Shown here in pieces: positions 27,293 through 32,526 of a stretch of 32,526 nucleotides of DNA. Under the pieces are notes generated by a model, which saw only the letters and a program-made list of their open reading frames with translations, did no database searches and was not told the DNA's origin. Position numbers and translations under genes: made by a program. Source of the stretch: Marinobacter sp. (GTDB taxonomy: Bacteria; Pseudomonadota; Gammaproteobacteria; Pseudomonadales; Oleiphilaceae); contig JAKLLS010000028.1 of NCBI GenBank assembly GCA_022014155.1, positions 1-32,526 on the forward strand, given 5' to 3'. Position 1 is the stretch's first letter. Every line of letters begins with the position of its first letter.

Positions 27293-28259
27293 GTCTCTTC
27301 TTGCTGTTGGCGATGGCTACTTCTATCGCCCTCAGCAAGGCCTCCTGTTCCGCTTCCGGAACAAACTCCCCGGCCAGTTTTACTACCCACTGCTGCAGTT
27401 GCGACAGGTAATCCGGCGAGCTTTCCGCACGGTAGAGCAACTCGGCAAGATGCTGTTCATCCTTCACCCGAAAATAGCCGGGATAGTCGCTCCCCAGCAG
27501 TCCCCGGTTTCCGGGAATATCCGACGCAATAATGGGAAGGCCCGCGCGGCAGGCCTCCGAAACTACGTTGGCGCCACCTTCCATCACAGAACTGATCACC
27601 ATCACCTTTGAGCGAGCCATGAGCGCGTCGGTTGCCGGTTTGTCCAATTCGCCCAGCCATTGAAAGCGGGGGTTTCTGGCCTGCTCGGCTTCAGCCTGAC
27701 GCTGCCAATGTTCGGAATGGGGTTTACCAGCATTGTAGATTCGTACCCGGGAATTCTCCGGCAGGTAGTGGCAAGCAAGCGCCGCTCGCAGCGAGTCTTT
27801 TTCATCCCGCAAATGACCAATCACACAAACGTCGAAGGAGTGATCGCCATTCCGGGATGGTGTGATTAACCCGGCAGACTGCAAAACCGTCATCAGTTTT
27901 GACCGGTAAACTTCCGGAATATCGTCGGCAACCCTATGGTGCAGGCCGATAAGGGTGTCCGCCAAGGCCATGGAGTTATGGGTGTCGTCAGGATACTCAA
28001 ACTGATGATGGTATATATCTGTTCCGGTGAGCACGGCAATCATCGGAACCTCCGGATTTGTCCGGCGAAATTCCCGGATGGCCTCATGGCTGCGCCAGGC
28101 ATGAAGGGCAATGAATACATCGCAGTCTTCTGACGATAATCCGGTGACCACAGAAACCCGGTGCCCGGCATTTTTCAGCAACGTTGCCCAACGTTCCGCC
28201 GTGGCCCGGTTGCCGGCCCGTGAGCCGGGTGGTGCAGGCGTCAGAATCTGGATGTGCAT
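27276..28259 (-). CDS. senB: SenB-type selenosugar synthase (GT-B glycosyltransferase)
   Basis: A 327-residue GT4-like glycosyltransferase of the TIGR04348 type, now recognised as SenB, which joins selenophosphate to UDP-N-acetylhexosamine to give a selenosugar. Recognisable blocks are PAPPGSRAGNRATAERW at the N-terminus, DCDVFIALHAWRSHEAI, VLTGTDIYHH, VIGHLRDEKD, RFQWLGEL and MEGGANVVSEACRAGLPI. No signal peptide or membrane helix is seen, so it is cytosolic. It is convergent with selD and their 3' ends overlap by 17 bases. It is divergent from the importer operon. A weak GGAA precedes the ATG. The assignment is from memory of the family; the partner SenA is not in the window. Confidence 0.88.
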   Translation of the reverse strand: MHIQILTPAPPGSRAGNRATAERWATLLKNAGHRVSVVTGLSSEDCDVFIALHAWRSHEAIREFRRTNPEVPMIAVLTGTDIYHHQFEYPDDTHNSMALADTLIGLHHRVADDIPEVYRSKLMTVLQSAGLITPSRNGDHSFDVCVIGHLRDEKDSLRAALACHYLPENSRVRIYNAGKPHSEHWQRQAEAEQARNPRFQWLGELDKPATDALMARSKVMVISSVMEGGANVVSEACRAGLPIIASDIPGNRGLLGSDYPGYFRVKDEQHLAELLYRAESSPDYLSQLQQWVVKLAGEFVPEAEQEALLRAIEVAIANSKKRLSPED

Positions 28260-28316
28260 TATTTGGCTTTCCGCTTTTACTGGTTCTTATTGGTTTGTTC
28301 GAGCTGCCAGGGCGAA

Positions 28317-28334
28317 GACCTGTTTGCGCAGGTC
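28317..28334. promoter_or_regulatory. Palindromic operator candidate between senB and the importer operon
   Basis: GACCTG at 28317-28322 and its exact complement CAGGTC at 28329-28334 are separated by six bases, an 18-base dyad in the divergent gap. A TTCATG/TATCCT pair with 17-base spacing at 28348-28353 and 28371-28376 is a weak promoter candidate for the importer, just downstream. A common regulator of both directions is possible. Confidence 0.45.
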
Positions 28335-28430
28335 AATCGTATAGATGTTCATGCTGGAGGTAAATCAAGGTATCCTAAACCCTCTTATGCGTAACACTCT
28401 GAATAACCCCCCTTTAACCAAGGAAACACC

Positions 28431-29297
28431 ATGGCTATGAGCTTTATACGGAAATTGATGCTTTCCAGCATGCTTGCCTTCGCCTCTTTTGCGGCTTCAG
28501 CGGAGACATTCGTGTTCACCGCGATTCCTGACGAAGATGAAACCAGGCTGATGGAGCGCTTCCAGGGCATCGCCGATTACCTGCAGGAAGAGCTGGGGGT
28601 CGAGGTACGATACATTCCGGTGAAATCCTATGCTGCCGCGATTTCCGCATTCCGCAACAATCAAGTCCAACTGGCCTGGTTCGGTGGCCTGTCTGGCGTT
28701 CAGGCGCGCTCTCTCGTTCCTGGCTCCCAGGCGCTGGCGCAGGGTGTTGAGGATGAAGCCTTCTACAACTATTTCATTGCCCACAAGAGCACTGGTCTGG
28801 AAAGGTCGGACACCCTACCGGAAGATATACGTGGCAAAACCTTCACCTTTGGCTCAAAGGGCTCTACCTCCGGCCGGTTGATTCCGGAATACCATATCCG
28901 CCGCATTTTTAATGAAGCTCCCGACGATGTGTTTTCCCGGGTGGGTTTCAGTGGCAACCACACCCGCACCCTGCGTTTGGTGGAAGCAGGAACTTACGAG
29001 GTGGGAGCCATAAATTTTGCCGTTTGGGAAAAGGAGCTGGAGAACGGCAATATCAATACCGATGAGGTAAAAGTCATTTGGAAGACGCCGGCCTACCCAA
29101 ACTATCAGTGGACCATCCGAGGCGATGTTGACGGCCGTTACGGCGAAGGCTTCACTGACAAAGTCCGCCAGGCTTTGTTGAGCATGGACGATCCGGAATT
29201 GCTGGAAAGCTTCCCCCGTTCAGGTTTCATCCCGACAGCCAACGAAAACTACGAGCCTATTCGCTCAGTCGCCGAGCAGATTGGAATTCTGGATTAA
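28431..29297 (+). CDS. PhnD-like ABC substrate-binding protein, putative selenate type
   Basis: Periplasmic binding protein of 288 residues. A signal peptide with basic start and hydrophobic core ends at residues 22-24 (ASA), before ETFVFTAIPDEDE. The PhnD/phosphonate-family core is seen in VKSYAAAISAFRNNQVQLAWFGGLSG and FGSKGSTSGRLIPEY. I recognise it as the subgroup annotated as putative selenate-binding, known for occurring near selD. AAGGA precedes the ATG. The stop overlaps the ATPase start (TAATG). Phosphonate, phosphite or another oxyanion is the alternative ligand, but the selD/senB context favours selenium. Confidence 0.88.
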   Translation: MAMSFIRKLMLSSMLAFASFAASAETFVFTAIPDEDETRLMERFQGIADYLQEELGVEVRYIPVKSYAAAISAFRNNQVQLAWFGGLSGVQARSLVPGSQALAQGVEDEAFYNYFIAHKSTGLERSDTLPEDIRGKTFTFGSKGSTSGRLIPEYHIRRIFNEAPDDVFSRVGFSGNHTRTLRLVEAGTYEVGAINFAVWEKELENGNINTDEVKVIWKTPAYPNYQWTIRGDVDGRYGEGFTDKVRQALLSMDDPELLESFPRSGFIPTANENYEPIRSVAEQIGILD

Positions 29298-29947
29298 TGT
29301 CGGGATTTAAACTGTCCGGACTGACGGCGTCCTACGGCGGAGAGCGGGTCATCGGCCCGCTCAGCCTGGATGTGAATGAAGGCGAGCGTGTTGCGCTTGT
29401 CGGCAAGAGCGGTGCCGGCAAATCAACGCTGATCAAGCTGATTCATGATCGCGTTGACGGTCATGCCTCCCTGGTACCACAGGATCTTGGGTTAGTGAAT
29501 GCATTGCCGGTATTCCACAACGTGTTCATGGGGCAGCTTGATACGCATCCGGCGTGGTACAACACCCTTACCCTGATTCGCCCCTTCCGCAAGGACAGAG
29601 AGGCTGTCACAGGTCTGCTACGGGAACTGGGTATGGCCGACAAATTCTGGGCGCCAACGGCGTCTCTGTCCGGCGGTCAACGGCAGCGTGTGGCCGTCGC
29701 CCGCGCGATCTACCGTAATGCAAACCTGTTACTGGCAGACGAGCCGATTTCGGCACTGGATGGTCCGTTGGCCCACCTTGTGATGAAGGCACTAAGCCAA
29801 CGATTTGCGACCAGCATCATCGCCCTTCATGATGTGGAGATGGCGTTGGCCTATGCCACGCGAATTGTTGGTATCCAGGACGGCCAGATTGCCCTGGATG
29901 AATCCAGCAACCGGCTATCCGCGGCTGATATCATGCCGCTTTACTAA
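29297..29947 (+). CDS. ABC transporter ATP-binding protein of the selenium importer
   Basis: A 216-residue ATPase that powers the importer. Walker A GKSGAGKST lies at residues 36-44, the Q-loop at VPQDLGLV, the signature LSGGQRQR at about 124-131, Walker B as NLLLADEP near 150, and the switch histidine in ALHDVEM. It resembles PhnC in its core. It starts on the last base of the upstream stop codon, so synthesis is coupled to the binding protein. The permease gene begins 17 bases further on. Confidence 0.93.
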   Translation: MSGFKLSGLTASYGGERVIGPLSLDVNEGERVALVGKSGAGKSTLIKLIHDRVDGHASLVPQDLGLVNALPVFHNVFMGQLDTHPAWYNTLTLIRPFRKDREAVTGLLRELGMADKFWAPTASLSGGQRQRVAVARAIYRNANLLLADEPISALDGPLAHLVMKALSQRFATSIIALHDVEMALAYATRIVGIQDGQIALDESSNRLSAADIMPLY

Positions 29948-29964
29948 AGGGCGACTGCAACTTT

Positions 29965-31431
29965 ATGCATCTCTCCCCTACCCTGAGAATCAGTCTGCTA
30001 TTCCTGGTGATAGCCATTGCCGCGCTGTTTTTTGCGGACATAGCCATCACCACGGCTAACCCCTGGCGGGATCTCGGGCGCTTTTTCCTGGGGGTGGCAA
30101 CACCAGATTTCTTCAGTACCGAAGGCCTGGCGACTGCGCTGCTGCGAACGGTAGCATTCGCGTTTGTGGGTGTGGCACTGGGTGGTGCCTGCGGGTTCCT
30201 TCTTTCCCTGATCTATCGCTTTTACCCGGTGCGGATATTCTGTGCCTTCATCCGGGCTATTCACGAACTGTTCTGGGCACTGATTTTCCTGCAGTTCTTT
30301 GGTTTCCACCCGCTGACGGGCGTGCTGGCCATCGCCATTCCCTACGCGGGTATCTTTGCCAAAGTTTACTCGGAAATTCTGGAAGAGGCTGATCCAGGTC
30401 CGGCTCGCCTTCTGCCCCCGGGTACCGGCCTTATTTCCACCTTTTTATATACCCGTATACCGGATTGCTGGGTACAGCTTCGAACGTATACCGCATACCG
30501 ACTGGAATGTGGTCTTCGGTCCAGTGCGATCCTCGGGTTCGTCGGGCTGCCAACTCTGGGGTTTTATCTGGAAACCTCGTTCTCCCAGGGCCTTTATTCT
30601 GAGGCTGGCGCAATGCTGATTCTGTTTTATGTATTGATCGCCACGATTCCTCTTTGGGTAAAACCGAAACTGCTGCCGGTGTATATCCTGGGCGCGCCGT
30701 TTTTCCTGGGGGACGGTATGCCCATCATCTGGGGCAATGTGGAGCGCTTTTTCACCCAGGACATCATTCCGGCACCACTTCGTGATGGCGAGGGCCTGGC
30801 CGAGCTGGGCTCCTGGTTCGGTGACCTGATGCTCACGGAAGCCCTGCCCGGGATATGGAACACCCTGCTGCTGACCCAGATTGCACTGGTCGCTACCGGA
30901 ATCCTGACCTTGCTGGCATTTCCGCTGATCTCAAATCACTTCGGGGGGCCGATCAGGCGTACATCCGGCCACGTGTTCCTGGTTATCGCGCGTTCGACGC
31001 CCGAGTATATCCTTGCCTACATCCTGCTCCAGCTGTGGGGGCCGTCCATGCTGCCGGCGGTGGTTGCCCTGGCGCTGCACAATGGCGGTATCATCGGCCA
31101 CCTGATCGGACGGCAGACCAACACCATACAGCTTCGCCCCGATGCCCCGACGGGGTATCGCCGATACAGCTGGGAACTGGTACCAAGAGTCTACCGTTCC
31201 TTCCTGGCTTTCCTGTTCTATCGTTGGGAAATCATCATGCGGGAAACCGCCATTCTGGGGATTCTGGGCATCTACACCCTGGGGTTCTACGTGGACAGTG
31301 CGATCCAGCAAATCCGTTTCGATCGGGCCATGGTCCTGATTCTGATCACGGCGCTGCTGAATATCGGCATCGACGTACTGGGTCGTTACATCCGCCGCAA
31401 ACTGGCGTTACAGACCATGCCGACTTGCTGA
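29965..31431 (+). CDS. Two-domain ABC permease of the selenium importer
   Basis: An inner-membrane permease of 488 residues, about twice the length of PhnE-type subunits (around 260). Two homologous halves are visible. Each has several hydrophobic helices and an EAA-like cytoplasmic loop: the first near IPYAGIFAKVYSEILEEAD, the second near LHNGGIIGHLIGRQ. Each half repeats a LGFY turn followed by a hydrophobic helix (LPTLGFYLE and IYTLGFYVDS). One chain could therefore form the whole pore with two copies of the ATPase. The start has only a distant AAGGG. It is the last gene of the importer operon. Confidence 0.9.
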   Translation: MHLSPTLRISLLFLVIAIAALFFADIAITTANPWRDLGRFFLGVATPDFFSTEGLATALLRTVAFAFVGVALGGACGFLLSLIYRFYPVRIFCAFIRAIHELFWALIFLQFFGFHPLTGVLAIAIPYAGIFAKVYSEILEEADPGPARLLPPGTGLISTFLYTRIPDCWVQLRTYTAYRLECGLRSSAILGFVGLPTLGFYLETSFSQGLYSEAGAMLILFYVLIATIPLWVKPKLLPVYILGAPFFLGDGMPIIWGNVERFFTQDIIPAPLRDGEGLAELGSWFGDLMLTEALPGIWNTLLLTQIALVATGILTLLAFPLISNHFGGPIRRTSGHVFLVIARSTPEYILAYILLQLWGPSMLPAVVALALHNGGIIGHLIGRQTNTIQLRPDAPTGYRRYSWELVPRVYRSFLAFLFYRWEIIMRETAILGILGIYTLGFYVDSAIQQIRFDRAMVLILITALLNIGIDVLGRYIRRKLALQTMPTC

Positions 31432-31443
31432 AGCCTGGTCTCT

Positions 31444-31746
31444 TTATGCGACTGTGGATCGTTCCAGTTCCCATTGAGTGCCAAGGTCGATGGGCTGCCC
31501 TGATCCCGTTGTCTCCGCAGGTATACCGGCAACAACGGGTTTGCTGAAGCTTCCGTCATTCTGGCGGCTCATGGCTTCAACATCCACCGAACGTACAAGG
31601 TAAGATTTCCCCCCAACCTGCACCCGTGACCGGTGTGTCAGCCCATAGATAAACCGGCAGTAATCCAGTTTGAGCTGCAGAAGATCCTGTTCGGCCTTGG
31701 TGATCTTACGGAGAAGGACTTTCTGAACACTGTCGCTGTAATTCAT
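31444..31746 (-). CDS. Conserved hypothetical protein, 100 residues
   Basis: I do not recognise this protein. It has a charged helical N-terminus (residues 1-35, KVLLRKITKAEQDLLQLKLDY), then a short strand-rich segment (SRVQVGGKSYLVRSVDVEAMSR) and a polar tail. No signal peptide or membrane helix is present. A CAGGGA ribosome-binding site stands eight bases before the ATG, which supports it as a real gene. It ends 12 bases from the convergent permease stop and lies 65 bases after the next gene on the same strand. Confidence 0.6.
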   Translation of the reverse strand: MNYSDSVQKVLLRKITKAEQDLLQLKLDYCRFIYGLTHRSRVQVGGKSYLVRSVDVEAMSRQNDGSFSKPVVAGIPAETTGSGQPIDLGTQWELERSTVA

Positions 31747-31811
31747 GGCATCGTCCCTGGCAATCTTGTTATCCCGGCCATTCTACACAATCCTGCCGGA
31801 CTGTCATGGCC

Positions 31812-32297
31812 TCAGGCGCCTGGCCCCTCGGCCTCAAAGATCAACTTGACCGGCAGCGGATCCAGGGCGCTATTGCCTTGCTGAAAGTCTATACGCCATA
31901 GCATGTCGGGATCGGTCGTGCAGAATGGGGCAACGAATGTCGCCTGCCATACATGAATGCCTTCATCCGTTTCAGTACGATTCAGGGGCACCGGGTATTC
32001 ACCCAGGTACATGGACTCTCCTTTCAATACCGCCAGAAGCCGGTCCGGTTCGTAGCGTGTGTGAACGCGCAGCAGGTATTCATGCCCCTGTCCCCCTACC
32101 TCACCTTGCTCAAGCTCCGCTACCCATGGCCTGCCATTCATCTCCCATTGGCAAGGGCCCGCATTAAGGTCACACACCGCCGGTGCTTCAGAAGTTTTAT
32201 CTGTATCACCTGACATGAGCCACCCTGGCCCAAAAACGACCACAGCGACCAGCCCCACAATTAATACAATAACCGCCACCGCTCGTATCAATTCCAT
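31812..32297 (-). CDS. Membrane-anchored periplasmic hypothetical protein
   Basis: A 161-residue protein with one N-terminal hydrophobic segment (residues 5-27, VAVIVLIVGLVAVVVFGPGW) and a periplasmic remainder. Cys42 and Cys49 (CDLNAGPC) and Cys126 (APFCTTDPDMLW) could form a disulphide or bind a metal. The pattern recalls small exported proteins often found near cytochrome or copper genes, but I cannot name the family with confidence. The ribosome-binding site is not ideal: a run of G lies very close to the ATG. It is divergent from the ABC ATPase at the window end. Confidence 0.6.
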   Translation of the reverse strand: MELIRAVAVIVLIVGLVAVVVFGPGWLMSGDTDKTSEAPAVCDLNAGPCQWEMNGRPWVAELEQGEVGGQGHEYLLRVHTRYEPDRLLAVLKGESMYLGEYPVPLNRTETDEGIHVWQATFVAPFCTTDPDMLWRIDFQQGNSALDPLPVKLIFEAEGPGA

Positions 32298-32413
32298 TTC
32301 CCCCAGGCAAAAGTGGCATTATGGTCATTCACAACAGGAACGCAAAGGTTTCTAAACCACTGCCAGTCGTGAGAAAATACGGCGCTTTGATTCACCACCT
32401 ACAGGATACGCCA

Positions 32414-32526
32414 GTGCAGCCGGACATTTCCGTTAAGCACCTGAACAAAGTATACGCCGATGGATTTCAGGCCCTGAAGGATATCAACCTGGACATCACC
32501 CCCGGTGAGATCTTCGCCCTGCTTGG
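32414..32526 (+). CDS. ABC transporter ATP-binding protein, 3' part beyond window
   Basis: Only the first 37 codons are present. The frame from the GTG at 32414, with AGGA just upstream, reads ISVKHLNKVYADGFQALKDI and then LDITPGEIFALLG, the standard beginning of an ABC ATPase up to the Walker A loop. This opening resembles ABC-2 exporter ATPases, but the class cannot be fixed from so little. It is divergent from the hypothetical gene at 31812-32297. Confidence 0.8.
   Translation, partial: MQPDISVKHLNKVYADGFQALKDINLDITPGEIFALL

Noticed and set aside
28431..31431. Reading the importer as a phosphonate transporter
   Set aside because: The family relation is real, but no phn catabolic genes are present and selD and senB flank it, so the selenium reading is preferred. 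It remains an alternative.

Overview
The window looks like a stretch of chromosome from a marine gammaproteobacterium, most like Marinobacter. This rests on recognising protein families and gene pairings by eye, not on a database search. All genes look intact except the two cut by the window edges. I see no rRNA, tRNA, insertion sequence, phage gene or CRISPR array, and no gap over 300 bases without a gene.

Region 1 (1-15145) is carbon storage. After the 3' part of a TrkH potassium transporter comes a divergent glycogen locus. On the minus strand, glgC, a GH57 glucan-active enzyme and malQ are joined by overlapping stops and starts. They are followed by a PilZ (c-di-GMP receptor) gene and a first glucan phosphorylase. 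On the plus strand lie glgB, glgA and a second phosphorylase. Together they make ADP-glucose, build and branch the polymer, and degrade it. A perfect FNR/ANR-type box, correctly spaced from a -10 element, sits in front of the PilZ-phosphorylase pair, so that arm of glycogen breakdown may respond to oxygen limitation.

Region 2 (15162-25016) is mixed housekeeping: a coupled acyltransferase-esterase pair, RecQ, an orphan periplasmic solute-binding protein, a dCache chemoreceptor with a sigma-28-like promoter, a GNAT-nitrilase fusion, a PilZ-like protein, and a coiled-coil protein with a histone-H1-like linker and a helix-hairpin-helix end.

Region 3 (25016-31431) is a selenium cassette. It holds a selenophosphate synthetase fused to an NADH-dehydrogenase-like flavoprotein, a SenB-type selenosugar synthase on the opposite strand, and a three-gene PhnD-like ABC importer of the putative selenate type. 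The importer's permease carries both pore halves in one chain. Selenium uptake, activation to selenophosphate and attachment to a sugar are thus side by side, while the selenoneine synthase SenA is absent from the window. This is the most interesting system here.

Region 4 (31444-32526) holds two small hypothetical genes and the first codons of an ABC-transporter ATPase.
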